DNA of 39,398 nucleotides from Aphanothece sp. CMT-3BRIN-NPC111 (GTDB lineage: Bacteria; Cyanobacteriota; Cyanobacteriia; Cyanobacteriales; JAHHGU01): NCBI GenBank assembly GCA_019359765.1, contig JAHHGU010000052.1:1-39398 (forward strand), given 5' to 3'. Shown here one piece after another: positions 1 through 7,777 of the stretch; positions within the stretch are counted from its first letter, which is position 1; the number at the start of each line of letters is the position of its first letter. The notes under the pieces were generated by a model, which saw nothing but the letters and a program-made list of their open reading frames with translations, was not told where the DNA came from and did no database searches. The position numbers were made by a program, and so were the translations under genes.

Positions 1-414
1 TCATTCGCTCTTCTCGGAGAGGGTACGTTCTGCGTCGCGCCATTGAAAGCCTGACTGCTGAAGCTCACTTCTCTCAATAGCTCTCAACTCTTGCAAGTCT
101 ACTACTTTTGACCGCAACTTGGTATGATTACTTACCCAGGAAGCATCAGGCGATCGCACTGCACCATTAGGAAGAGTGAAGCCAGTGGAGGAGTCAAAAA
201 CTATGCCCAAGTCTGTGCGATCGTTCCAGTTCCATAGCTGGGCGTTCAGTCCAGAGTTTTGCTTGCCTGTCGAGGGAAATGTAGGGGGCATAACAATCAC
301 TTCTCCAGTCGCAGCAAGTTCTAGCTGCAAGTCTTGATTGGCTTGGCAAAGTTCCAAAAACCCCTCAGCGTTCAGATGGGGGATAGTGAGAGTAATGGCG
401 TCCATAGGCTGCAT
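1..414 (-). CDS. Uma2/DUF820-type putative endonuclease, abnormal C-terminus
   Basis: This 137-residue frame begins like cyanobacterial Uma2 (DUF820, restriction-endonuclease-like fold) proteins: an ELAATGEVIVMPP block near residues 32-44, a GFTLPNGAVRSPDASWVS block near 78-95. Uma2 proteins are usually about 180-200 residues, and after the SPDASWVS block they carry a CPDFVVEV-type strand and a Lys/Tyr-rich helix with the remaining active-site residues. Here that part is absent: after residue 95 the sequence becomes an unrelated hydrophilic tail ending in a stop at the window edge. I therefore think the gene is truncated or recombined and probably inactive. The start could equally be the ATG nine bases downstream (405). 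No Shine-Dalgarno sequence decides between them. Confidence 0.6.
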   Translation of the reverse strand: MQPMDAITLTIPHLNAEGFLELCQANQDLQLELAATGEVIVMPPTFPSTGKQNSGLNAQLWNWNDRTDLGIVFDSSTGFTLPNGAVRSPDASWVSNHTKLRSKVVDLQELRAIERSELQQSGFQWRDAERTLSEKSE

Positions 415-536
415 AGCTATTGCCTTATATTATTTCTCCTTAATCATGCTCTTATGAGAGCTTGCGTAGGCAGGCGAGGGCGAGGCTTAAATAAGTGCAT
501 ATTTACAGAGTATTGGTATTATTCTGCGATTTAAAT

Positions 537-554
537 TATAAAAGCAGCTTAATG
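537..554 (+). repeat. 18-bp direct repeat, left copy
   Basis: The sequence TATAAAAGCAGCTTAATG here recurs exactly at 1488-1505, where it overlaps the stop codon of uvrB. The two copies bracket the vapC relic and the VapB/VapC-type pair. The flanks outside the 18 bases differ between copies. Confidence 0.75.
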
Positions 555-562
555 GCTGACAG

Positions 563-676
563 TCAGTTTTCCAATAGAAACGCCTTTACCTCTCGTATTC
601 CTTCAAAATCACCGTTAGATTAAACAACCGTTAGATAGTGATGCAGGGCAGTGGAGGCAATCCAAAGGTCACAAAG
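563..676 (-). pseudogene. vapC (PIN-domain toxin) C-terminal relic
   Basis: Reading the minus strand in the frame that ends at the TGA of 563-565 gives about 37 codons: LCDLWIASTALHHYLTVV, a stop codon, then SNGDFEGIREVKAFLLEN and the natural stop. This is the typical C-terminal third of VapC toxins, with the DLWIA helix carrying one of the PIN acidic residues and the T/S-N-x-x-DFEGI turn before the last strand. A second in-frame stop lies just upstream at 677-679. The fragment has lost its N-terminal two thirds and has an internal nonsense codon, so it is dead. It lies 70 bases from the intact VapB/VapC-type pair, which is of a different VapC subtype and on the other strand. Confidence 0.7.
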
Positions 677-748
677 TCAAACTAGCAGATTAAGGCAGAG
701 AATAGTTACACTAAATGATGTTATATTCTGATTACATAGGCTGCAACT

Positions 749-1003
749 ATGGAACGAGAAGCTGTCACTGTCCGCATTCCTGCCGACTTGCTTGAGCAAG
801 CAAGACAGTTTCGAGAGGGTAGCGAATCTTTTAACGAAATGGTTGTGGAAGCGATCGCTCGCGAAGTGCGACGACGGCGATCGCAAGCAGCCCATCAGCG
901 CATTGTGGCTCGTAGTGCCGAAGTAGAAGCCAAAACAGGTATTCAATCAAGCTCTGTAGACTTGATTCGTCAGCTTAGAGGCGGTGAGGGACGGCGTGAC
1001 TAA
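749..1003 (+). CDS. VapB-like antitoxin
   Basis: An 84-residue basic protein whose N-terminus (REAVTVRIPADLLEQARQF, SFNEMVVEAIAREVRRRR) has the strand-helix-helix pattern of ribbon-helix-helix DNA-binding antitoxins. The C-terminal half is the likely toxin-binding tail. It overlaps the downstream PIN-domain gene by a few bases, the usual arrangement in vapBC operons, which couples translation and lets antitoxin lead. Inference: it neutralises the downstream RNase and autoregulates the promoter in 680-748. No antitoxin-type operator could be defined by eye. The assignment to the RHH class is from pattern only; the pairing with the PIN toxin is the stronger evidence. Confidence 0.75.
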   Translation: MEREAVTVRIPADLLEQARQFREGSESFNEMVVEAIAREVRRRRSQAAHQRIVARSAEVEAKTGIQSSSVDLIRQLRGGEGRRD

Positions 1004-1418
1004 ATGTATCGACACCAGTGTTTGGATTCCTTATCTTATACCTGAGACACTCCAACCCCAAGCCAGAAAATTGATTGTTCCCTTTCTAACATCAAACGTG
1101 CGTTTGGTTGCTCCAGCATTTGCATGGGCTGAAGTTGGCTCAGTGTTGCGAAAAAAAGTTAGGTTGGGAGCAATTACCGCAGCACAGGCAGAGGGATTTT
1201 ATGATGACTTCTGCCAAATGCCTGTTGACTACCTCGATAGCGATGCTATCCGCGCAAAAACATGGGCGCTAGCCGAACGGTTCTCGCTGGCAACTCTATA
1301 TGATGCTGCTTTTCTGGCAGTCGCTGAGCTAGAATCTGCCGAATTCTGGACAGCCGACCAATCTTTACTCAACACGCTTACACCGTGTCCAGTCTACGTC
1401 CAAAAAATGGAAGCATAA
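996..1418 (+). CDS. PIN-domain toxin, VapC type
   Basis: A 140-residue PIN-domain protein, the expected length for VapC ribonucleases. Acidic residues in the PIN positions are visible: Asp6 in CIDTSVW, Glu46 in FAWAEV, Asp103 in LYDAAFLAVAE and Asp121 in WTADQSLL. These coordinate Mg2+/Mn2+ in family members, which cleave RNA (often tRNA or rRNA). I chose the GTG at 996 because GAGGG at 986-990 lies five bases upstream and the family usually begins a few residues before the first Asp; a GTG at 984 is possible. It overlaps the antitoxin stop. It ends about 70 bases before the second copy of the 18-bp repeat. Confidence 0.82.
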   Translation: MTKCIDTSVWIPYLIPETLQPQARKLIVPFLTSNVRLVAPAFAWAEVGSVLRKKVRLGAITAAQAEGFYDDFCQMPVDYLDSDAIRAKTWALAERFSLATLYDAAFLAVAELESAEFWTADQSLLNTLTPCPVYVQKMEA

Positions 1419-1487
1419 GTTATGTATCCATACACAAGCGGGATGCTGTTATAACTGTATGTTTGCTAAAAGCTAACTGCTAGTTGC

Positions 1488-1505
1488 TATAAAAGCAGCT
1501 TAATG
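1488..1505 (+). repeat. 18-bp direct repeat, right copy (overlaps uvrB stop)
   Basis: Exact second copy of the 18 bases at 537-554. It includes the uvrB stop codon (TAA on the minus strand at 1500-1502), so one copy is anchored in the 3' end of a conserved gene, as attachment-type sites often are. Confidence 0.75.
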
Positions 1506-3497
1506 ACCGAGAAGTTTTTCTCGCAGATGCTTAATGCGATCGCGCAATTTCGCCGCCTCTTCAAACTCTAGTTTCTTCGCCGCCTCCTTCATCTGCATTT
1601 CCAACTGACTAATCAACTCTGGAATCTGCTCTAAAGAAAGATCATCCGCCTGTTCATAAGCCGTTTCCAACTGTTGCGAATTCAAACGCCGCGAGACATC
1701 CAAGAAAGCCAAAATCGAGTTACCAGATTTTTTGGCAATGGGTTGGGGTGTAATTCCATGCATCCGGTTGTATGCCAGTTGAATACCCCGACGGCGATCG
1801 GTTTCGTCAATCGCTTTGATCATGCTATCCGTGAGATTATCTGCATAGAGGATAGCTTGCCCCCGGACATGACGAGCCGCACGACCAATGGTTTGAATAA
1901 GCGATCGCTCTGCCCGCAAAAAGCCCTCTTTATCTGCATCTAAAATTGCCACTAGAGAAACTTCCGGCAAATCTAGACCTTCCCGTAGCAGGTTAACCCC
2001 AATCAGCACATCAAATTTCCCCTCCCGCAAGTCCTGGAGAATCTCTATCCGCTGAATCGATTGAATTTCTGAGTGCAGATAGCGCACCTGAATTCCCCGC
2101 TCCTGCAAGTATTCCGTCAGGTCTTCCGCCATGCGTTTAGTTAAAGTCGTAATTAGCACCCGTTCGTGACGGTCAACCCGATCTTTAATTTCACCTAATA
2201 GGTCATCCACCTGACCTTCTGTAGGACGCACAAAGATTTCTGGATCGATAACACCCGTGGGGCGAATTACCTGTTCCGCCACCCGATTTTCTGAGATTTC
2301 TATCTCCCAGTTTCCCGGTGTTGCAGAAACAAAAATACATTGATTCACCTTATCCCAAAACTCCTCCGCCTTTAAAGGTCGGTTGTCAGCCGCACTGGGT
2401 AAGCGAAAGCCATGCTCAATCAGCACTTTTTTCCGGGCTTGGTCACCGTTGTACATACCCCGAATTTGCGGCACCGTCGCGTGAGATTCATCCACAACCA
2501 GCAGCCAATCTTTGGGAAAGTAATCAATCAAGCACTCTGGGGGTTCCCCAGCATAACGTCCAGCTAAGTGGCGCGAATAATTCTCCACCCCGTTGCAGTA
2601 ACCAACCTCGCGCAACATTTCCAAATCATAGCGAGTGCGCTGATCTAGCCGTTGGGCTTCAAGGAGTTTGCCAGCTTTCTCTAATTCCTCTAGCCGCTGC
2701 TTCATTTCCTGCTCAATCGCATTGCAGGCTGATTCTAGCCGATCGTCAGGGGTAACAAAGTGGCGGGCTGGATAGACATTTAAGGCATCCAAACTTTGGA
2801 TAATTTCCCCAGTTACTGGATCGACATAGCGAATCGCATCAATTTCATCGCCAAAGAACTCCACACGGATAATTCGGTCTTCGTAGGCGGGACCAATCTC
2901 TAGGACATCCCCCCGGACGCGGAAACGCCCCCGACCCATGTCTATATCGTTGCGGGAGTATTGCACATTGGCTAAATCTCGGAGAATTTGGCGTTGATTG
3001 ACTTCCAGCCCCACTCGCAGGGGGATAGATGCTTTCAGGTATTCTGAGGGCATCCCTAAACCGTAAATACAGCTAATGGATGCCACGACGATGACATCCC
3101 GACGTTCAAAAAGCGATCGCGTCGCCGAGTGCCGCAGCATATCAATTTCATCGTTAATCGCCGCCGTTTTCTCTATATATGTGTCCGTTACCGGAATATA
3201 GGCTTCAGGTTGATAGTAGTCATAGTAGGAGATGAAATATTCCACCGCATTATGGGGAAAGAACTCCCGCAACTCATTACACAACTGTGCAGCTAAGGTT
3301 TTGTTGTGGGCTAGAACTAAGGTAGGCTTGCCAATTTTATCAATTACTGCACCTATTGAGAATGTCTTGCCGGTGCCGGTTGCTCCCAGAAGCGTTTGGA
3401 AACGATTACCCGCTTGTAAGTAAGAGGTGAGTTGGGCGATCGCTTGCGGCTGGTCACCAGTGGGCTTAAATGGGGCTTCAAGGTGAAATGACGTCAT
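1500..3497 (-). CDS. uvrB: UvrABC system protein B (excinuclease subunit)
   Basis: Helicase-like damage-recognition subunit of nucleotide excision repair; it is loaded by UvrA, verifies the lesion and recruits UvrC. The 665 residues are full family length. Walker A GATGTGKT lies at residues 38-45; the damage-probing beta-hairpin region YYDYYQPEAYIPVTDTYIEK follows near residue 92; then DESHATVPQIRGMY, the SATPG motif (followed by NWE where PYE is commoner), GVNLLREGLDLPE, and QTIGRAARH as motif VI. The last ~40 residues form the UVR coiled-coil domain (LEFEEAAKLRDRI) that binds UvrC. It stands alone on the minus strand. Its 3' end carries one copy of the 18-bp repeat. Confidence 0.98.
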   Translation of the reverse strand: MTSFHLEAPFKPTGDQPQAIAQLTSYLQAGNRFQTLLGATGTGKTFSIGAVIDKIGKPTLVLAHNKTLAAQLCNELREFFPHNAVEYFISYYDYYQPEAYIPVTDTYIEKTAAINDEIDMLRHSATRSLFERRDVIVVASISCIYGLGMPSEYLKASIPLRVGLEVNQRQILRDLANVQYSRNDIDMGRGRFRVRGDVLEIGPAYEDRIIRVEFFGDEIDAIRYVDPVTGEIIQSLDALNVYPARHFVTPDDRLESACNAIEQEMKQRLEELEKAGKLLEAQRLDQRTRYDLEMLREVGYCNGVENYSRHLAGRYAGEPPECLIDYFPKDWLLVVDESHATVPQIRGMYNGDQARKKVLIEHGFRLPSAADNRPLKAEEFWDKVNQCIFVSATPGNWEIEISENRVAEQVIRPTGVIDPEIFVRPTEGQVDDLLGEIKDRVDRHERVLITTLTKRMAEDLTEYLQERGIQVRYLHSEIQSIQRIEILQDLREGKFDVLIGVNLLREGLDLPEVSLVAILDADKEGFLRAERSLIQTIGRAARHVRGQAILYADNLTDSMIKAIDETDRRRGIQLAYNRMHGITPQPIAKKSGNSILAFLDVSRRLNSQQLETAYEQADDLSLEQIPELISQLEMQMKEAAKKLEFEEAAKLRDRIKHLREKLLGH

Positions 3498-4059
3498 ACC
3501 GTTTTAAAATATCGCTCTTTGTGCCAAGGAGATGTCTGCTAACCACTACACGCCTCTACTCTATCTAATAGAGGAAAGTGCAGGACGGTATCGAGGTTTT
3601 ATGTTTTCAGGGGCTAAATTTTCATCTATCTAACGGAGGAGTGAGGTGCGATCGCCTGTGGCTGTTATTCCGTGGCTCAAGTGGATCTTAGAGATGAAAT
3701 TGTGCCATAAAAACCTTAAACAGCTACCTGTAAAAACCTATTAGGCAACCTCTACAAGTTGATACTGTAGAACCATTCAATACTTATAGTGCTTAACCTC
3801 TAAAAATTTGAGGGGCGTCTCAGCGGTTGCTTAAGACGTTAATATATTAAGACCTCAGAGCATAGCCTTGTGCATAGTTATGCATTGGTTTCAACCTTTT
3901 AGCATATACAACGACTAATAGCGCTCCCCATTTAATATATCTGCGGACAGAAGGCTGTATAAAAAAATATAGTTATATTCGATACAGTTAGAGAAGATGG
4001 TGAGCAAAAAATGGTAACACCTCTTCAAAATAACGTTTTTATAAATAGGAGAAATGATA
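3498..4059. other. Non-coding interval between uvrB and the csbD-like gene
   Basis: This is the divergent 5' region of uvrB (minus) and the csbD-like gene (plus). It contains one HIP1 site near 3649 and a 14-base perfect palindrome TGCATAGTTATGCA at 3871-3884 that could be an operator. I see no further gene; the frames here are short and lack coding character. Confidence 0.5.
3871..3884. promoter_or_regulatory. Short palindrome, possible operator upstream of csbD-like gene
   Basis: TGCATA-GT-TATGCA is a perfect 6+2+6 inverted repeat about 175 bases upstream of the csbD-like start. Too short to form a terminator; the size fits a dimeric regulator site. The factor is unknown and the distance is large. 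Confidence 0.25.
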
Positions 4060-4242
4060 ATGAGCCTTGAAGATAGAGCCAAAGCAACTGCCAAGAACGT
4101 TGAAGGCAAAGCCCAAGAAGCACTTGGTAATATAAGTGGCGATCCAGAAGATAAAGCTGAAGGTAAAGGAAAGCAAGCTGAATCTGAAATACGCCATACT
4201 GGAGAAGATTTGAAGGATAAAGTCAAAGAGGCGCTTGATTAA
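4060..4242 (+). CDS. CsbD family stress-response protein
   Basis: A 60-residue, highly charged protein with the CsbD pattern: MSLEDRAKATAKNVEGKAQE followed by ALGNISGDPEDKAEGKGKQAES and an amphipathic tail. CsbD proteins are small, soluble, general-stress-induced proteins of unknown biochemical role. I take the ATG at 4060, because AGGAGA at 4047-4052 is seven bases from it and only one base from the ATG at 4054. It heads a run of three plus-strand genes with their own leaders. The surrounding AT-rich spacer suggests an independent promoter. Confidence 0.9.
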   Translation: MSLEDRAKATAKNVEGKAQEALGNISGDPEDKAEGKGKQAESEIRHTGEDLKDKVKEALD

Positions 4243-4388
4243 GCCTCAAGCTTGTTAAGTAGGGTCTAGGTAGCTGGATTGTTATCTAGATTCTCTCTTT
4301 TTATTTTCTTCAAAAGATTTTCATCGCTTTAACATCAAAATAAAGCCTTCTGTTTTGTTAACGAATTTGCTTTTTGTAGGAGACAATC

Positions 4389-4829
4389 GTGAGTTTACTT
4401 CAGCAAAGCCGCAAATTTCTAACCGCTGTAATCTTGATTTTAGTCCTCACTGTCACCAGTGCCTGTGCTGGAGCTACGCAGGCTAAGGGGACTAGTTCTC
4501 TACCGGCTCTTAACGGTAGTGCGAGTTATCAACAGTTAGAAAGCGGTAATACCGTAGCTGGTCAAGATTTTGGAACTTGGGTTTCCCAAACGGCTAAAGG
4601 TCTGGTTAAAGACGCTTATGTGCGTGACAACAACAAATTGGGAGTTGTAATTACACCACAAGTGCGTCCGAATGAAGTTCAGCCATTAGCAAAGTCTTTA
4701 GTTCAAGGATTTCATAAGAACTTCCCCAACCAAGATTTAACCGTTTTGATGTATGCGCCGGATAAGAAACTGATCATGACGGCAAAGTACGACGTGCAGT
4801 CAAAGCAGGTTCAGTATAAAGCAGCTTAG
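4389..4829 (+). CDS. Small exported lipoprotein, function unknown
   Basis: A 146-residue protein beginning with a GTG codon, supported by AGGAG six bases upstream. The N-terminus is a lipoprotein signal peptide: basic MSLLQQSRK, a hydrophobic stretch, and a lipobox-like TSAC with Cys at about residue 26. The mature part is a compact alpha/beta-looking domain of about 120 residues (VVITPQVRPNEVQPLAKSL, LTVLMYAPDKKL) that I do not recognise as a named family, although similar proteins occur in cyanobacteria. The last codons and stop (TATAAAGCAGCTTAGTG) resemble the 18-bp repeat near uvrB, probably by chance. Confidence 0.75.
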   Translation: MSLLQQSRKFLTAVILILVLTVTSACAGATQAKGTSSLPALNGSASYQQLESGNTVAGQDFGTWVSQTAKGLVKDAYVRDNNKLGVVITPQVRPNEVQPLAKSLVQGFHKNFPNQDLTVLMYAPDKKLIMTAKYDVQSKQVQYKAA

Positions 4830-4942
4830 TGAAAAACAGGGGTGTTTACTTGCACGCCAAGATTTAAGCATGTCCATTGAGACTATGCCTAATCACCTCT
4901 TTTTTTAGCTTGAGACTTTGACTCAAATAAGGAGATAAAGAA

Positions 4943-5467
4943 ATGAGCAGCAGCGACCAATATAAGAATCAAATCATGAACGATTTGGCTCAGGGTAACG
5001 TAGAATCACTTGAAGACGCGCCCACAGATCCAGCCACAGACTATCAAGACTTTGATGACTTTGCTCAGCGTTCATCTCGTGAGGAACGTCACCAATTGTT
5101 TGGGAAAAATCTCCATCCGGATAGCATTCCCCTCACCCAGATAGAACCAGAACTACAAAAAGCGATCGCACAAATCAAGCCCAACGAAAGGGATGATGTC
5201 GCCCGCGAGTTCTTTAAGCGCTTAAAAGAAAGAGGACTCCACGATCGCGATTTGGAGAAACAGCTAGGTCTTTCTACTCACCACCCCAACCACATGACAA
5301 CAGATGATGTCACCAAGTTGGCTTCTTTTACGTACCACAGTCATCCGGATATTTTCCAAAACGTGTTAGCTGATAAACCTGCCATCCTCAAGTTCGTCAG
5401 TCATCCCCTAGTTGCCGCTGTATTTGGAATCGTGGCAGCCAAGTGGTTGAGTGGTCGCAGGCAGTAA
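4943..5467 (+). CDS. Conserved hypothetical protein with C-terminal hydrophobic segment
   Basis: A 174-residue protein with a good AGGAG ribosome site seven to ten bases before the ATG. Residues 1-60 are acidic and polar, the middle holds a charged helix (ERDDVAREFFKRLKERGL), and residues near 153-168 (PLVAAVFGIVAAKWL) form one hydrophobic helix followed by a basic end. This suggests a tail-anchored or membrane-associated protein. It follows the CsbD-like and lipoprotein genes on the same strand and ends in a strong terminator, so all three may belong to one stress-related group; that is inference from order alone. No named domain recognised. Confidence 0.7.
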   Translation: MSSSDQYKNQIMNDLAQGNVESLEDAPTDPATDYQDFDDFAQRSSREERHQLFGKNLHPDSIPLTQIEPELQKAIAQIKPNERDDVAREFFKRLKERGLHDRDLEKQLGLSTHHPNHMTTDDVTKLASFTYHSHPDIFQNVLADKPAILKFVSHPLVAAVFGIVAAKWLSGRRQ

Positions 5468-5512
5468 GTTACAGCTTATTGGCTATAAAAACTAAGAGAT
5501 TCACGATCTAAT

Positions 5513-5550
5513 AAAGAAAAGGGCGATCCATTTTGATTGCCCTTTTCTTT
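5513..5550 (+). terminator. Strong intrinsic terminator after the 4943-5467 gene
   Basis: AAAGAAAAGGGC (5513-5524) pairs with GCCCTTTTCTTT (5539-5550), and GATC/GATT extend the stem by four pairs (one G-U), leaving a six-base loop. A-rich on one side and T-rich on the other, so it could work in both directions. Confidence 0.85.
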
Positions 5551-5789
5551 ATATTTCTCTTATTAGGTCAGGTGGGAATTGCCTACCCTACCGTCTACTA
5601 ATTTGTTGAAATAGGTATTTTAAGCCAGCTTATTAGCGACTAATGCAGCCGCAAAAACTGCATATTCAATTACCTGGCACTACTACATCAAACCCAACTT
5701 TCTCATGCCATTCTTGAGCTTTTTTTAACAAACCATCTGATTGATCAACGCGATAGCTTGCAAAAAGTACTAGCACTAATAAGTTACAT

Positions 5790-5833
5790 AAAAGAGTGAA
5801 ATTCAATTCAATTGAACAGAATTTCACTCTTTT
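5790..5833. terminator. 15-bp inverted repeat, terminator of the secreted hypothetical gene
   Basis: AAAAGAGTGAAATTC (5790-5804) and its exact complement at 5819-5833 enclose a 14-base loop. It begins six bases beyond the stop of the minus-strand gene 5839-6357 and ends in a U run in that direction. The loop itself contains the palindrome TTCAATTGAA. The TCAATTGAACAG element of the loop is repeated at 5843. Confidence 0.75.
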
Positions 5834-5838
5834 TAGAA

Positions 5839-6357
5839 TTATCTCAATTGAACAGCAATTTCTCCAACTATCCTCCGGCAAGAACCTTCCCAGCTACCAT
5901 CGATCAAAGATCCCAACAAGTCTGCAAAGTCAGTGGGAACAACGACGCCCAACATACGTCCTAGACCACCGCGCTCAATACTCATGTCAATAGCGTTCAA
6001 ACTTTTGATCTCACCATTTTCTTTGACTATGGTGTAGTAAATTTGGTCATCAGTTCTCGTACTTAAATGATGGGATATCCGCCCTGATGCAACAAGCACA
6101 TTTCCTGCTCGGTATACATAAATAGGCTTGACGTGAAATTCGTGTCCTGCAACGTTGAGAAATTTTGTCTCTCTCCCATTAAAAGCAGCAATAACAGCCT
6201 GCTTAATAGCATCAACGCCTACTCCACCAGAGCCATCACCATAAGGTTCGCAGTCAGCGCAGGGCATTGCCATTATTGGTGAAGGCTGAACTAACATTGG
6301 AGCTACTAAGCTTATGGAAGAAACTAAGCAAAGAGAAATCCATAGTGGTTTTAACAT
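5839..6357 (-). CDS. Secreted hypothetical protein
   Basis: A 172-residue protein with a clear Sec signal peptide: MLKPLWISLCLVSSISLVAPMLVQ, with cleavage likely near the MAMPC region at residue 30. The mature part starts with a CADC motif and a Gly-rich stretch, then a mixed strand-rich domain (IYVYRAGNVLVASGRISHH, DDQIYYTIVKENGEIKSL) and ends with EGSCRRIVGEIAVQLR. The pair of close Cys residues plus one near the C-terminus could form disulfides. I do not recognise the family. It is convergent with the upstream hypothetical gene, separated by two terminator hairpins. Confidence 0.65.
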   Translation of the reverse strand: MLKPLWISLCLVSSISLVAPMLVQPSPIMAMPCADCEPYGDGSGGVGVDAIKQAVIAAFNGRETKFLNVAGHEFHVKPIYVYRAGNVLVASGRISHHLSTRTDDQIYYTIVKENGEIKSLNAIDMSIERGGLGRMLGVVVPTDFADLLGSLIDGSWEGSCRRIVGEIAVQLR

Positions 6358-6532
6358 GACTCAAAATCCTTTTGGCTTGCAATTGAGGTTATTAACTTAA
6401 ATTTAGCTACCGTTGCCTTCGTTGTGTCCTCACAAACTATCAGAAGTTTTCCCTATTAATTCCTTACTAATGACTTGCTCAGCACTTAAATCTTACTAAT
6501 TCATTAGGAAACTATTGAATACATTATTGTAG

Positions 6533-6551
6533 ACCTAACATCATGTTAGGT
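6533..6551. promoter_or_regulatory. Perfect inverted repeat upstream of the HTH-TPR gene
   Basis: ACCTAACA-TCA-TGTTAGGT is an 8+3+8 perfect palindrome about 70 bases before the start at 6620 and in the divergent spacer with 5839-6357. Not followed by a U run, so an operator is more likely than a terminator. The regulator is unknown; the HTH protein itself is one candidate. Confidence 0.35.
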
Positions 6552-6619
6552 GGATTAACCGATCATGAATGATTGTGTCGATGAGGCTAGCCAAAGCTCA
6601 AAATCATTAAAGTTTACAG

Positions 6620-7684
6620 ATGACAAAACTTAAACTTAGGTTATTATTGCGAATAAAATTATTGGGTTCGGCTATGGACACACTTTCCCACTTGCCAGAA
6701 TGGGCAGAAGTCGCAAGCAATTGGGACTTGGATAGATTGTTATATGACCTGGGAAACATTAAGACTAGAGAACTTTCACAATTTGAACAAAAATGCCTTT
6801 GTGCATTGCTCTGCCGTCGTGATATTCAGTACATAGCCTCTCAAATTAATTGGACAGTAGCGGCAGTGAGAACAGAACTGTCGCGGGGATTGTATCAATA
6901 TCTTAAGGTGCTTACTGGTAGAACCCACATAATCGGGAAGCAGATAGCTGATTGGCTGGAACTCAAGTACAAGAAACCTAAGAGTTATTCGGAAAATCTA
7001 CCTCTCGATGAGATAGAACGGAAGTATAGAGCTGCTTCAATAGTCGCTTTCATTGAAAAGCAGATGCTCGAAGGCAATTCCTCCGCCGACAAATCCGCCG
7101 ACGTTTCTGCCGATGTCGAGGTAATAATTAAGTATGGGGATTTACAAGTCAAAGAAGAAAACTATAGGCTTGCTATTCCCTGCTATATAAAAGCATTAAC
7201 TAAAGATGCTTGGTGCATGGGTGTACTCAATAAGATAGCCCTGTGCTATGATGCTATGCAACTTTATGAAGATGTCGAATTTCTCTGCACTTTTGCACTA
7301 CGTCATGCCTTGAGCGACGAAGTTAAAGCTAAAGCTTATAATTTAAAAGGGGGAGCGCTACACGAACGTGCCTTGCGATCATCCTGCGATTTACATATTC
7401 AAAATGCCATTCTTTGCTATAAAAGCGCTATTAATCTTTCGACGGAATTAGATGTGATACCAGCTTGGAATATAATCGATCTTCTCTTGGCGTTTAGCCA
7501 GCGCAATTCTATCTATATTAATAGTACTAAACTGGAATTCAAGGAATTAAAAAAAATTGCTTTAAATTGTAAGTCTAATTTTCCTAAGATGCGAGAAAAA
7601 ATCTTAAAAGATGCCGATAGGGCTATCAATCTTCTTGAGGCTGACGAGCAGGAGTGGTGGCGACAACAGTTAGCTAAGTTATAA
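6620..7684 (+). CDS. HTH plus TPR protein resembling vMAP-type signalling/conflict proteins
   Basis: A 354-residue soluble protein. Residues about 35-105 (ELSQFEQKCLCALLCRRDIQY, IASQINWTVAAVRTELSRGL, YQYLKVLTG) resemble the N-terminal helix-turn-helix domain that cyanobacteria attach to effector proteins such as NB-ARC, WD40 and TIR fusions in vWA-MoxR-associated systems. A short SADx repeat (SADKSADVSADV, near 157) acts as a linker. Residues about 168-300 look like three or four TPR units (YGDLQVKEENYRLAIPCYIK, LNKIALCYDAMQLYED, AYNLKGGALHERAL). No catalytic domain is visible, so it may be an adaptor. No ribosome site is evident at 6620; the ATG at 6674 is an alternative start. Base composition is more AT-rich than the neighbours, hinting at a separate history. 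Confidence 0.6.
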   Translation: MTKLKLRLLLRIKLLGSAMDTLSHLPEWAEVASNWDLDRLLYDLGNIKTRELSQFEQKCLCALLCRRDIQYIASQINWTVAAVRTELSRGLYQYLKVLTGRTHIIGKQIADWLELKYKKPKSYSENLPLDEIERKYRAASIVAFIEKQMLEGNSSADKSADVSADVEVIIKYGDLQVKEENYRLAIPCYIKALTKDAWCMGVLNKIALCYDAMQLYEDVEFLCTFALRHALSDEVKAKAYNLKGGALHERALRSSCDLHIQNAILCYKSAINLSTELDVIPAWNIIDLLLAFSQRNSIYINSTKLEFKELKKIALNCKSNFPKMREKILKDADRAINLLEADEQEWWRQQLAKL

Positions 7685-7777
7685 GCTTAGCTAGTTAATT
7701 AGGTTCATAGCTGTACTTTAACTTGAGAGTCAATAGGTAAAAGTACTTTTACAGCCAAAAATGGTCAAAATAAATGA

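Noticed and set aside
2318..2755. 145-codon plus-strand frame inside uvrB
   Set aside because: Antisense shadow of a strongly conserved gene.
4816..4832. TATAAAGCAGCTTAGTG as a third copy of the 18-bp repeat
   Set aside because: It differs by one deletion and one substitution and encodes the end of the lipoprotein; probably chance.
5666..5881. 71-codon minus-strand frame ending LLKKAQEWHEKVGFD
   Set aside because: The last part looks faintly protein-like, but it runs through the terminator hairpin and overlaps the secreted gene; no start or homology.
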